Source: Eutreptiella sp. 'Long Island Sound 2002'
Lineage: Eukaryota; Euglenozoa; Euglenophyceae; Eutreptiales; Eutreptiaceae
Assembly (NCBI GenBank): GCA_964036045.1
Contig: OZ038379.1
Coordinates: 80,207,429 to 80,271,428, forward strand
Reading direction: 5' to 3'
Length of the DNA stretch: 64,000 nucleotides
This document shows positions 33,380 through 43,496 of the stretch, in pieces. Under the pieces are notes generated by a model that had not been told where the DNA came from, did not search any database, and saw nothing but the letters and a program-made list of their open reading frames with translations. How positions within the stretch are numbered: position 1 is the first letter of the stretch; every line of letters begins with the position of its first letter. The translations under genes and the position numbers were made by a program.

Positions 33380-34490
33380 TCCTTGTCGCTGCAGGCCGCC
33401 GGCCCCTGGCGCTGTCGGACTGTGTCCCGGAAGGACCGGTCTGGTGGGACGAGGCCGTTGCGCAGGTTCCAGGAGAGGAGCCAGAGGGCTTCGTACGCCG
33501 CGTCCTCCTGGAGTCAGCTGTCCCAGATTGGCATCGCTGCTGTCTCCGCTGGAGGAGCCAGTTCTCCTGGGTGTGCTGGGGCCATGGGGTGTGGGGAGCC
33601 TGCGGCCATTGGGGCCCACAGGAAGGCCAGGGGGGCCAGTCCCGCGGGGATGGACCCTTGTTGGGCTGGACCGCCAGCCCCTGGGGCCGCTCTGGGCGCC
33701 TCCTCCTTGTCCTCTGAAGCCGTTGCGTGGCCAGCCGCTTGGGGTGGGGGGCGCTGGACGTGCGGGGCGTGCCACAGGGACCTTGTGCCCTCGCTGGAGG
33801 ATGTGAGAGGCCGCCTCCTTGTCTTCCAATGGGGCGGCAGCGTGCCCCGCGTGCTACGCCAGGGGTTCCAGCATCGCCCCACTTGTGTAGTACTTGTCTG
33901 CACATAGGGGGCATTTCGTGGGCTCCGTGGCCCCCTGTGCCTGGGGGGAGCGGCACCGACTTTTGGATGGCGCCCTCCGGCGCCAGGTCGAAGGGCAGGT
34001 TGGCCAGCGGAACCGTGTGTGGCGCCAGCGCGCGGCCGGGGGCCGATGCATCAAGGGCTCCTGTCGCGGGCGCCGGTCCGAGACTCTGGACGGCATTGCG
34101 CTTCGCGTCTGCCTGCAGCCACTCTTGCCAGTGCTCGGCGCAGATTCTGCGCCCAGGCTTGCCCCTCAATCGCATGTCTTCGAAGGCCTGTAGCCAGTGG
34201 TATACTGTGGTCGGGACCGCGAGCTAGAGCTCTAGGTCTGCGGGGAGCGCCGGTGCCGGCCACACCCCCGGCTTCGCTACCTTGGCGTTGTCCTTCAGGC
34301 CGATTTGGAGCAGGAGGGCGTGGTGTTCGCCCTCTCCCAGCGCCTCGACGGTCATGCGAGCGCAGTACGCCACGCGGAGTACAGCCTCGGGCCCCGGTAG
34401 GCGCTTGGGGTCGCAGACCGCGATGTGCGCGTCCGCCGGGCTGAACATGCAGACCACCCACTGCGGGTTCCGCTGTCCCTGTTGGGCCAC
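33380..34490 (-). pseudogene. ORF1 C-terminal part with C2H2 finger (copy B)
   Basis: This is the counterpart of 28,020-29,252: WVVCMFSPADAHIAVCDPKR, EHHALLLQIGLKDN, CPLCADKYYTSG and a finger remnant. Here a stop replaces the Trp before the final histidines and the first His of the finger is Pro, so the damage differs from copy A. A Pro/Arg-rich linker follows. Confidence 0.6.
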
Positions 34491-34706
34491 CGCGAGGGTG
34501 GCGGCCGGGCGGGCGTGCGTGATTGGCCCCAGGTGAAGGTCCGGGTGGTTCGTGGCCTCGAGGGCGTTTCCTTGCCATGCGGCCCGTAGATCCTCATGGT
34601 CAGGGCTCCAGACCAGTGCAAGGGGGTTTGGCCCACCCTGTTTCCTGCCTCTTGTTTGGGGGGCTGACGGTGTGTAGCAGGACTGCTAGCGGCCAGGGGT
34701 CCGCCG

Positions 34707-36623
34707 TCATATAGTAGGCCTTCTGGGCTCCCTCTGCCAGTTGACATGGGGCGGGAATGCCCCTTGTCTGGCTGTGCCGTGCCAGACAGTCCAGCGGCCC
34801 CCGGCCAGGAGGTGCGACCGGTACTCTCCGGCGTGGCCGTGCAGGATGGCCTGGTAGCCCGCCGCCTGCAGTACCAGTGCTTCCCCCTGCTGAGGCCTGG
34901 AAGGGGGTGTGTCGCCACCTGCGTCCCTGGCGTGGGTGCGCTCGCGGGGTGTGGCATGCGACGGGTGAGGCGAGTTGCGCTGCGGCCCTTTTATGCTCCC
35001 CGCGAGCTGCGCCGTACAGTGGTTGGGGACAAAACTCTCCCCGCCGTCTGCCAGTAGGGCCGCTGCAACGACGTACAGCTGCTCCGCTGTGAGGGGTGCC
35101 GTCGGCGTGTGCATTGCGGCCGGCTTGCGGGGCCGCGTGTCCCTGCAGGGGATGTGGAGCAGCAGTTCCACTGGCCACGCCGCCACGGGTGCCATTGTGA
35201 CGGCCGCGACAGTGGACGCCCATGCTGTGCGGACCGCTGGCCTGTACTGCCAAACTCCCGCGGTGTCCCGGGCAAGGTGCCTGCAGGCCGCCGTCCAGGC
35301 CACCATCCCGCAGTTCGTGCGCTCCAGCTCGGCCCCGTCCGCGTTGCTGCTTCCCCTTTGCTGCACCGCGGTGGCCGTGTCCAGCGGGGGGCCCTGCTGC
35401 AGCGCCTCCGGGCTTTGCCCCGGCGGGAGGGCGGGCGGGGCCGGCTGCAAGAAGCTCTTGGCGCCCACGTGCTCCGGAGCCGTCCGAGGTAGGAAGAAGA
35501 ATTGGTGCAGGTACCAGTGGCCCTGCGCGGTGGACAGTTTGTGGAGTGTTAACCACTGTTCCACCACGCCTCCCGGGTGTGCAGCCTCGATGCGGCGCTG
35601 CATCCCCAGGCGGCCCAGGCGGTTTGACGTGCCCGCAGGCGGGATGTGGGTCTGCGGGTAGAGCACTCGCAGCGGTTCCAGCGCCAGGTCCAGCACCTCG
35701 TCGGTGAGGTGTTCCGTAAGGGCCGACGCCCTGAGCAGGACGTGGCGGACCCCGGCTGTGGGGACCGTGAGCTGCCCGAGCACCGTCTCGGCGGGTACCC
35801 TGCACCCGGGTTCATCATCCACTCTGTCGGGTGGCTCAGCATGGCCCTCCACACTTCCCTTGTGAGGGCGTGGCGGGGGGCCAAGGGGGGGCGGTGGCAC
35901 GCTGGTGGCGATCGCATGGATTGCAGGGCGGCCACGGTGATCCATCTGCATGCCGTGTCGGGTACGATCGCCCCCCAATCCACGGTCCCCATGCCCTCGG
36001 TGTGAAGCCGCGCCTGGCCCTGCACCAGGGGGAAATACGGGCTTGGGAGCCCGTCCTCCTCTTGCCACAATATCCAGGCCGCCCCCGCCTGCAGGCTGCA
36101 GAGCAGGGCCACGCCGGGGGGTTGTGGCTGTGGAAAGGCCCCCTTGACGACTTGGGCAGCATGGGCCAGGGTACCAGTGGGCAAGTGCCACAGCGGGAGG
36201 ATCCAGGGGTCCGGCAGGTTGTGCCCCCCCCGCGTCACACGGCCACTCGGAGTCTGGCGGGGCGGCCAGGACCGTGCCCGTCTGCAGGAAGTGGCACGCC
36301 CTCTTGTCGGGGTGCCGCTGGAGGGTTGCCGCGAGGCGGAGCCCCTCTGTTGCGGGCGCCACTGGGAGGCTGCCCTGGGGCCTGCGCCAGGGGAAATCCT
36401 GGTCGGCCGGCCAGGCGTGGAGGTCCCGGGCGATTTCCTCCGCCTTGCCTGTGGGAACGCCCTCCGGTGCCAGGTGCCACCTGACGGCGACCACCGTCAA
36501 TGTGGAGAGGGGCCACGCCCGTGGAGGGGTGTACACCTGGATGATCCACTGCGGGCCTGCGCGCCAGACACGGGATGCGTGGAGCACCCCTCGGACCTCG
36601 TCGGCCGCGAGGACCAGCACCAT
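34707..36623 (-). CDS. ORF1 protein (copy B), 638-codon open frame
   Basis: This is the longest intact LINE ORF1 piece in the window. It reads MVLVLAADEVRGVLHASRVW, WIIQVYTPPRAWPLSTLTVV, WHLAPEGVP, ALTREVWRAMLSHP, LDLALEPLRVLYPQTHIPP, EAAHPGGVVEQWLTLHKL and continues through GDTPPSRPQQGEALVLQAAG to 34,707. The first codon of the frame is a GTG, so the real start may be upstream. Comparison with copy A suggests a local frame change near 36,200 (GGAQPAG...) and near 35,830. It is probably an RNA-binding or particle protein of the element, by position only; no standard LINE ORF1 fold is recognised. Confidence 0.55.
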   Translation of the reverse strand: MVLVLAADEVRGVLHASRVWRAGPQWIIQVYTPPRAWPLSTLTVVAVRWHLAPEGVPTGKAEEIARDLHAWPADQDFPWRRPQGSLPVAPATEGLRLAATLQRHPDKRACHFLQTGTVLAAPPDSEWPCDAGGAQPAGPLDPPAVALAHWYPGPCCPSRQGGLSTATTPRRGPALQPAGGGGLDIVARGGRAPKPVFPPGAGPGAASHRGHGDRGLGGDRTRHGMQMDHRGRPAIHAIATSVPPPPLGPPPRPHKGSVEGHAEPPDRVDDEPGCRVPAETVLGQLTVPTAGVRHVLLRASALTEHLTDEVLDLALEPLRVLYPQTHIPPAGTSNRLGRLGMQRRIEAAHPGGVVEQWLTLHKLSTAQGHWYLHQFFFLPRTAPEHVGAKSFLQPAPPALPPGQSPEALQQGPPLDTATAVQQRGSSNADGAELERTNCGMVAWTAACRHLARDTAGVWQYRPAVRTAWASTVAAVTMAPVAAWPVELLLHIPCRDTRPRKPAAMHTPTAPLTAEQLYVVAAALLADGGESFVPNHCTAQLAGSIKGPQRNSPHPSHATPRERTHARDAGGDTPPSRPQQGEALVLQAAGYQAILHGHAGEYRSHLLAGGRWTVWHGTARQGAFPPHVNWQREPRRPTI

Positions 36624-37395
36624 TCACCGGGGTTCCACGCCGATACCGTCTGCCAGTCCGCCGTGGCGGCCCCGGATGTGCAGGGCCACTTCGGTTTGGC
36701 CCGTGTGGGCCACCCCGTCGACGGCCTCCTGGATGTTTACGCTGCTGCGCGCGGTCTCATTCCGTCACCGGTGCACTCTCCGCGTACCATGGTGTCCCGT
36801 TCCGTGCGGGGGCTGTTGTGCGGCTCTTCTCCCACTCCTTTCCTTGCCCCATCCCCCCCTCCCATCCCTCATCCCGTATTTATACCCAACCACTCCGAGT
36901 CCGGGGCATGGTGATATCGGTGTATGTTGTTGCTGTCATCCAGACGGCTTGTGTGGGCGGTTCCTGGGGTACCTGGTAGTCTTCTTCAGTGGCTGCGCCT
37001 TCGATGGTTGCTGTGCTTCTGGTGGTGATGAAAACATGTGCGGCTGGTGGTAGTTGGACCTGATCAGGTGTGAGAAGGTGGATAGCTTCTATCGCCGTCA
37101 CTCCAGGCAAGACCTCCTTCCATTCCATTGCGCCCTTCAGTAGTCTCCATATTCACGCTGTGTATCGGGTATGCTTTCCCTCACGGGGCAGCTGCTAATT
37201 GTCCGGGATCTGGTGCATCTGAGGGGCCTGGCTATGTGTTGGACGCTGGCAACGGTCCCTCTTGATTTTGGGGGTCTTGGTCCCGCAGTGGGGAGCTGTC
37301 CTCGGCCGTGAGTGAGGCCGCGTTGGGCTGGAGGGTTTATACAGTTTTGGTATTGGTTGTGGTGCTACAGGTTGGAGGTTTGTGATCACATTTGC

Positions 37396-38634
37396 TCAGG
37401 TGGTTGTATTTTTGTGTAGGTACACGTGAACCGCGGGTAGCCCATTAGGGTGCCACTCGCACGGGTCTATGTATGCCGCGTGGGGGTGAATTTGCTGTTG
37501 GGTGGTCCAGTTGTGGTAGGCCAGGATGGCGTCCACGATGGGGGGGTCGTCGAGCGGGTGCCTGGGCGCTGTGTTTTGGATGATTTGGAATAGTGCACCT
37601 ATGTCCCCGTCGAATCCCAGGTCGTCCCACATTGCGCGGCGTGTGGTATCCGGTGGTCCCCTGAGCCCTTCCACGACTTCTGTCTCGTAGTTTTCCCAGT
37701 CTTGCAGCATGCACTCCATGTACGTGACGTCCGTGTACGGTTGGGTACTGTGCTCTGCTGGGGTGCGGCAATGGGCTAGTTGTCTGTATAGTGTGCATTG
37801 TTGGGTGCCGGCCTAGGTCGCTGGGTTGCGGCCTCTTCTGGTTTCTTTGCCTCGGTCGCCGCGGCCGTGTGGCGCATGGTGTGTACTAATATTTATTTGC
37901 TGCTCTTCTTCCGGGGGTGTCCAGTCCACGCTGACTTTGCCCGTGGCTGCTGTGGTTGGTCTGCATGTCGCGGTGCGTGCATAGGATGGGCCCGTTTTGT
38001 CGTTGAGGGTAATGGTGTGGTTCCATGTCCAGCTGTGCACGGCCAGAATGAGTCCCGCCGCTGTTTGTTCGTGCGTTGATGGTGGTTGGCCATCCGACTC
38101 CTGGATGTAGTCCAAGGCTTCTTGTGCATGTTGCGCCCCCGCGAGTTCCATCCAGCTTCCGGTTCTGGATACGCATCCTTGTACCACCAGTCCCTCTGGC
38201 GGCCGCTGTTGGGCTGCCTCCATGCATCGCCATATCCTCTGGGCGTACGTCTCCGGGTCATGGCCTCCTATCGTCGCAGCGTCCGTCATCTGTCGTTTTG
38301 CCTCGTTGAGTGCTCAGTACAGGCTCCATGAGGGGTGTTCGAGTGTTGCGGCACGCGCTGCTGACTGCATGACGCGTTGTATGCTGCCCTGCACTGGGTC
38401 GCTGTCAGATTCCATGGATGTCCGTGGGGGGACGTCGGGGCCGCTTGGCATTGGTGGTGGGGCCTGTGGGCGCTGGGGTGGGTTGCTGGCGTCGATTTCC
38501 ATGGTGCTGCTGTGGTGAGATGTCTTCGATTGGGTTTCTGGTGTGGTGTCTGACCACCTGCTTGGCTCGAGGACTCGTTGTGCGCCCAGTGTGTTGTTGT
38601 TGGTAACCTGTGGTTGCGTTGCCAATATGGTCAA
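37396..38634 (-). pseudogene. Gag-like first ORF of copy B
   Basis: One frame is open from 38,634 to 37,396 except for stops at 38,314 (TGA) and 37,813 (TAG). It reads MEIDASNPPQRPQAPPP, SDSDPVQGSIQRVMQSAARA, MTDAATIGGHDPETYAQRIW, ILAVHSWTWNHTITL, MECMLQDWENYETEVVEGLR, MWDDLGFDGDIGALFQII and DPCEWHPNGLP. The helical, Trp-containing segments and upstream position look Gag-like, but no capsid motif or zinc knuckle is seen. The TGA follows SLY, where TGG would restore a continuous Trp-containing helix. A TTATT/poly-A-like signal is not obvious. Confidence 0.5.
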
Positions 38635-38964
38635 CGCTGTTGTTTGCGGCTGTTTTTTGTTCTGTACATCCCCGCGTTACCCCAGGGGTGCTGGGGGGCT
38701 CCGTCTGTGGTGGCTTACAAGATGAAGCTTTCAATCACGTGGACAATTGGTGCAGGGTCACTCAGAACACTAAGTAACTCTTTCTTTGAGCACCTTTCTG
38801 AAGTATGAACACTGAAGGTGTGGTGTCCTCTTTCGCTTACTCCTGTTAGTCAGTTTCAGCTACTTGTGAGTGTCCAGCCAGTATCTGGGGAAAGAATAGA
38901 TAAGTGGTGATGGAAATGTTTGAGGAGGGGAAAATAAAGCTGGCTCAGCTAGCACTACACAATC

Positions 38965-39290
38965 CCCATATATGGGCCAACTCCTTAAAACCGGTTTGTT
39001 TTTTCTGTTTTCTGCTCTTTTGCTGCCCTTTGCTACCTTTCATTGAAACGGGCACCCTCAAAATATACACAAAAATGGTATTATACATGAAAAATGAAAT
39101 TTTTGACCTCAAATACCCCCTCCATGGGGTTTGAACCCACACTCTACCAACCGTAGAGTTGTGTTTTTCCTCTAAGCTACGACCTGTCGTCGACGATCTC
39201 AGAGAAAACCGTAGTATAATAAAAAATTTGGAAAATCAGTACTCCTTACATGCTCCAACCACTATTAACCTCCCATGCTCTTAAAACCGG
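38965..39290 (+). repeat. DIRS left inverted terminal repeat
   Basis: Runs from CCATATATGGGCCAACTCC to CTCTTAAAACCGG and is the inverted copy of 43,497-43,819 with scattered differences. Confidence 0.88.
39118..39190 (-). other. tRNA-like segment in DIRS left ITR
   Basis: On the minus strand: A-box-like TAGCTTAGAGG, an anticodon-like arm CTCTA-CGGTTGG-TAGAG (5-bp stem, 7-nt loop) and a T-arm GTGGG-TTCAAAC-CCCAT with a perfect B-box core (GGTTCAAACC). No acceptor or D stem forms and loop position 33 is G, so it is not a functional tRNA. Confidence 0.5.
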
Positions 39291-39389
39291 TCACGCGCTC
39301 ACTGAGTTGTTCAACTAGTGATTTGCTGTACCCAGAGCTTTGATTTCTGATGCAATGCAAAATGTTTTAAGGATATAAATTTTAACAAA

Positions 39390-40376
39390 ATGACAGAAGG
39401 AAATGAGACACTGGATTTTCACGAGTTCGTGCTGAAATTGCCGGATTCGGCGTGGAACCTGAGTTCTGAGTCGTTGGAACATGCAGCACAGTTGGCAAAG
39501 GAAGGCGCAATGAGTGGTCTCAGTCCTTGGGAGGCAGCGTCACTGTATTCGAAACTTACAGGAAAGAAAACACTGGCCACTGTCAAAGACACGATGGCCT
39601 TGGTTCGTGATGCCTTACTCACCTTAAAGGGCGACGACATTGGCAGAACAGGAACGTCGTCGCATCGCGAAGACGTCTTCTTGGCATGCGAAACTTTGAG
39701 CGGTCCCAAGGACCACACTGGCACCGCGTCGGACAAGGAGTCCACGTTCGTGTGGCGCGATGAGGTTCTGTCGCTTCCTTCACGCTTGTCTGCACTCCTG
39801 GAAGAGCGAAAGGTTTTGCAAGACGAGTTTCGCAGAAAAAAGATGTTGAAGCACCTTCCAGTGTTCGACGAGTTCCATAGGGCAGCTGTTAATAACGCGC
39901 CAACGCACAAGCATCCAGCGGACGCGGAGAAGCGTCGTTGGGAACAACAGGTAAAAGACGCCATGCGAGTCCTGGGAGTAGTCTCAGCACGCGAAGATGA
40001 CACAACGGTAGCTCCGGAAGCACCTGTTTCATTGGTACTATGTGAATATTTGTTTGCAATGTCGGGTGCGTTGGACTACAGCATCCAAAGCTCCCGGCGA
40101 GTGGCAGTAGATAAACGGTTTGAACAACCTGCGATTGCACCAGAGTTACTCTCGAAGGATGACATGTCACTACTTCAGTCGCGCAACAAATTACAAAAAG
40201 ACCTGAGAGGCACGTGTTTCTCCCCTTACTCGCATCGTAGTTCTTTCCGTTCGTTTTCAACACGAGGTCGTTTTGATCCACGGAGATCTGGCAAAGGAGG
40301 CAAAGGCAAAGGTAAGGGTTTCACCCAAAGATTTGTGCCACGTAACGACAAGTTAGATGAACGACCACAGCAGTAG
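39390..40376 (+). CDS. DIRS Gag-like protein
   Basis: A 328-codon intact ORF starts at an ATG (MTEGNETLDFHEFVLKLPDS) about 100 bp after the left ITR. It is helical with several charged segments (LLEERKVLQDEFRRKKMLKH) and ends in a Ser/Arg/Gly-rich tail with GKGGKGKGKG, suited to nucleic-acid binding. The position before RT and the basic tail fit the first ORF of DIRS elements, which is Gag-like. No CCHC knuckle is present. Its last 20 nt overlap the RT ORF that starts at ATG 40,357 in another frame, an arrangement usual for compact retroelements. Confidence 0.75.
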   Translation: MTEGNETLDFHEFVLKLPDSAWNLSSESLEHAAQLAKEGAMSGLSPWEAASLYSKLTGKKTLATVKDTMALVRDALLTLKGDDIGRTGTSSHREDVFLACETLSGPKDHTGTASDKESTFVWRDEVLSLPSRLSALLEERKVLQDEFRRKKMLKHLPVFDEFHRAAVNNAPTHKHPADAEKRRWEQQVKDAMRVLGVVSAREDDTTVAPEAPVSLVLCEYLFAMSGALDYSIQSSRRVAVDKRFEQPAIAPELLSKDDMSLLQSRNKLQKDLRGTCFSPYSHRSSFRSFSTRGRFDPRRSGKGGKGKGKGFTQRFVPRNDKLDERPQQ

Positions 40377-41196
40377 CTTGACTGTAGAGGATTTATTGGC
40401 GCCAGCCGTGTGCGTGCCACCGCCGATCCATCCCCACATGCCACTCTATTTGCGCTGTCGTGCTCAATTGCATGAATGGGAAGCGTTGAAGGACACATAC
40501 GCGGCGTCAGTGATTCGCAATGGGCTGCAGCTTGATTGGGTTGACGGTTTTGATCCGGATCGGCCAACCGACGACTTCCGTCCTCGTTCTTCCCACGCAG
40601 AGGTAACCGACCCTGAATTGGTAAAACACGTGTTGGATGCAGTGCAACAGGGTTGCATGGAACGCGTCGAGCGAAAAGACATTAAGTGTTGTGCAAGTAT
40701 GTTCGCAGTGGACAAAGCGTCAGACGAGGCACATCCTGAGGGAGGCCGTCGACCTATCACCAATTTGAAGAACGTGAACCAGTTTGTACAGACCACCTAT
40801 TTTCGTTTGGTCACTCTGTGGGGCATTTTACCGTTCTTGAGACCCGGTCAGTATGCTTGCAAAATTGACTCGAAAAGTGCTTATTTTCACATGGGTATCC
40901 ATCCGCGGGATCGACCTTATTAGGGGGTCTACGTCGACGGTGAATTTTACAGGTGGTGCGTTTTGCCGTTTGAATTAAACGTTGCACCACGGGAATGGCA
41001 ACGCCTCATGCAACCAATTTTAAATGCCGTGCGCGAACGCGGAGCACTCGTTTGGGTCTACTTGGACGATTGGCTCATCATTGGCAATATATACCGTGAA
41101 TGTCTGGAACACACACGTTTTTTGGTACAACTTTTGCATCGGTTGGGTATATTGGTCAATGTCCCAAAATCATGTTGCCGTCTCAAGAAATTATAA
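40357..41196 (+). pseudogene. DIRS reverse transcriptase (N-terminal and catalytic part)
   Basis: The frame starts at ATG 40,357 and contains RRPITNLKNVNQFV, YACKIDSKSAYFHMGIHP (motif A Asp) and, after an in-frame TAG at 40,921-40,923, LPFELNVAPREWQRLMQPIL (motif B region) and LVWVYLDDWLIIG (YLDD, motif C) to 41,196. The reading continues after 41,165 in another frame (PSQEIIMLGFMLN), so there is also a frame change. The catalytic residues themselves are preserved. This is the RT clade used by DIRS/Ngaro-type elements. Confidence 0.85.
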
Positions 41197-43265
41197 TGCT
41201 TGGTTTTATGCTAAACTTGAGGGACGGATTCGTCGCGGTACCTCCAAAGCGCCTACAAGCAATTTTTCGGGACGTGAACAGACTGGCACACAGTCACACA
41301 CCATCAGTGAGGCGATGCGCCTCCGTTCTTGGAAGAATCCGTTCCTTGTTGTTCGCCATGCCCCATATCCGACTCCTCAGCGACGCCCTGGCGGTGCACG
41401 TGGCGGTGGCAGTCCAGGCTCGCTGGGAGGCAGACGTGGCGCTCCCGGAGCGCGTGTCACGTCAGTTGATGGATCTGGCGGACGAGTTACACCAGTGGAA
41501 GGGACGCACCTTCGTAGTTGCCATGGGTCACGTCAGGGACATGTACTCGGACGCGTCAGATCTGGCGTGGAGCCCAAGCAGGGTTCGGTTGGTTCCTGAA
41601 TCGAGAGGAACACATAAACGTCAAAGAGTTCAGGGGAGCCCTACTGACTATTCAAGCGTATGCGCTGAGGGACACCACGCTGCGATTTTTCACCGACTCA
41701 ATGGTCCTTTACTGGTATCTCCGCAAGTGAGAGGTCGCAAGCCGCGGTTCAACGCATTGATTCTCCAACTGTGGAATTTTACACAAGCCAATCGCATCGA
41801 GATTCAACCGTTTTACGTGCACACCTCGGTGAATCCGGCGGACATTTGGTCTCGGCTTCGTTGGACACCGTCGGAGGCTACCTTCCCGTCGGACGTGTTG
41901 ACTTGGATCCTGGAGGAGTTCAAAAGTTGGATTCAGCCGGAAATCGATTGGATGTCAAGGAGTTCCAATGCGGTGTGCAGCAAGTTCGTCAGTCCGTGTC
42001 CTCAGCCGGGGGCTTACGCCATCGATGTCTTCTCCCAGAATCTAACTTTACTTTCACCGGGGTGGGTCTTCCCGCCGTTCAAGCACATACCTCAGTTGGT
42101 CAACAAAGTGTTGGAGTCACCAGGGGTGAAGGTTCTCATGGCTCTGTCGTACAGGCCGCGCGAGGTTTGGTGGAACCTATTGATGAAACACGTGAAGTTC
42201 GCAGTGAACACGTCGGAGTTCCGTTTGCAAATGCCAGACGGCACGGAGACACAACCACGTTTCGTGTTGACCTTGGCGTATGTTTGCGTGATTACTATCA
42301 ATTGCGAGGAGCTACCAACGAAGAGGCGACGCTTATCATCAAGGAAACGTTACTTGAAACGTTACAATTCTGCGTGGCACATGTTTGGTACGTTCTTGTT
42401 ACAAGACGCGGCGCTTGCTCCACTGTTAAAGGTGGAGCGCTTTGGTCAAATCCCACTGATGACGGTGGCGGTGCAACTTTTAAAGTTTTCACGCACGCAT
42501 TCTTTAAGTGCTGGGCGTATGGCGTATTCAGCAGTGTGTTTATTCCCGTGCTTTTCGCAACTACGTTTCGAGGGTATGCTACGCAACTTGAAACGTGACT
42601 GGTTCGTCAGTGTTCCTCATCATCATCGTTTCTATGATGTACGGCGTCTTATACAAGTCATGCATCAGCAACCTGTGGAGACGGAAGCTCAGCTGCGCTT
42701 GCAAGCCATTTTGTCCTTGAGATTCTTTGCCTTGTTCCGAGGCGTTGATCTGGCGCGATCACGTAGGGATATCCAACGCGCTGCTCAGCCTTGGTTCATT
42801 TCTGCTAAGCGAAAAGGGAGGAGATACTATGCACGTTATCCTATTCACAATGTTACGCCACCGTCAATTGATCCGCAGCGCTGCTTAGCGCGTTATTTGG
42901 AGGCTACTGGTGATTACGAGGGTTCTGAGATTTTTGTGTCCCTACGAAAGCCACGGAAGCCTTTATCATCTGATACCATCAACGGTCTCACTACTCGCTG
43001 GTTAAGGAAACACCTACTGGAATTGGGGGAACTGGAGACGGATTCGTTTTCCGCGCATTCTACACGAGGAGCAGCAGCAACTGCACTAATCTATCTTGGC
43101 GTGGATCCGCATGTGGTAGCAGCATTGGGTGATTGGTCCTGTTACGATACATTCAGAAAGTTTTACGACAGGACCAGAGCTCTGTTGCGCATCGCGCAAG
43201 TTCTGGTCCCTCCTGATCTGGCGACTGGAGAAGCGGCGCGCCCTTCGCGCCTGGCGATTAATTAA
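41100..43265 (+). CDS. DIRS RT C-terminus, RNase H and tyrosine recombinase
   Basis: The 721-codon frame holds the RT thumb region, part of RNase H (DMYSDAS, about 41,538) and the recombinase. Between about 41,565 and 41,727 the RNase H reading is instead in the RT frame (HINVKEFRGALL, LRFFTDSMVLYWY), so two compensating frameshifts are present. From about 42,300 the recombinase is uninterrupted: LRFFALFRGVDLARSR (first Arg region), HSTRGAAATALIYLGVDPH (H-x-x-R box), GDW and TFRKFYDR (Tyr nucleophile). It would cut and rejoin DNA to integrate the circular cDNA. No methyltransferase-like domain is seen between RNase H and recombinase. Confidence 0.85.
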   Translation: MSGTHTFFGTTFASVGYIGQCPKIMLPSQEIIMLGFMLNLRDGFVAVPPKRLQAIFRDVNRLAHSHTPSVRRCASVLGRIRSLLFAMPHIRLLSDALAVHVAVAVQARWEADVALPERVSRQLMDLADELHQWKGRTFVVAMGHVRDMYSDASDLAWSPSRVRLVPESRGTHKRQRVQGSPTDYSSVCAEGHHAAIFHRLNGPLLVSPQVRGRKPRFNALILQLWNFTQANRIEIQPFYVHTSVNPADIWSRLRWTPSEATFPSDVLTWILEEFKSWIQPEIDWMSRSSNAVCSKFVSPCPQPGAYAIDVFSQNLTLLSPGWVFPPFKHIPQLVNKVLESPGVKVLMALSYRPREVWWNLLMKHVKFAVNTSEFRLQMPDGTETQPRFVLTLAYVCVITINCEELPTKRRRLSSRKRYLKRYNSAWHMFGTFLLQDAALAPLLKVERFGQIPLMTVAVQLLKFSRTHSLSAGRMAYSAVCLFPCFSQLRFEGMLRNLKRDWFVSVPHHHRFYDVRRLIQVMHQQPVETEAQLRLQAILSLRFFALFRGVDLARSRRDIQRAAQPWFISAKRKGRRYYARYPIHNVTPPSIDPQRCLARYLEATGDYEGSEIFVSLRKPRKPLSSDTINGLTTRWLRKHLLELGELETDSFSAHSTRGAAATALIYLGVDPHVVAALGDWSCYDTFRKFYDRTRALLRIAQVLVPPDLATGEAARPSRLAIN

Positions 43266-43312
43266 TTCTTATAAAGGGTTCAGTTCACGGGAGCTCAGTC
43301 TTCCGTTCTGTT

Positions 43313-43424
43313 GCCCATATATGGGGATTGTGTAGTGCTAGCTGAGCCAGCTCGGATTTACCCGAATAGGTGAGGAGGAAAGAAGAGATGGCGAAGCAAT
43401 AGCACTACACAAGACATATATATG
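43313..43424 (+). repeat. DIRS internal complementary region
   Basis: 43,313-43,352 is the exact reverse complement of the left end (38,938-38,977). 43,353-43,424 is the reverse complement of the right end (43,811-43,882) with two mismatches. The two parts abut at 43,352/43,353, reproducing the junction of a circularised element. Confidence 0.93.
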
Positions 43425-43496
43425 ACCACCATGTCCCTCCCTTAAGTTCTTCGCTCACCGTGAAAAGCAGTTGACACTTGGGTCGTCGGTTGCCAC

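Larger units (their letters stand above)
31991..38735 (-). mobile_element. Giant LINE-type element, copy B (5' half)
   Basis: On the minus strand: a gag-like ORF (38.63-37.4 kb), the shared 5' block, ORF1 (36.6-33.4), endonuclease (33.4-32.6) and the first part of RT, which stops at about 31,991 where copy A begins. It is collinear and highly similar to copy A from 37.48 kb down. The right boundary is not defined; sequence at 38,735-38,937 just before the DIRS element shows nothing recognisable. Confidence 0.6.
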
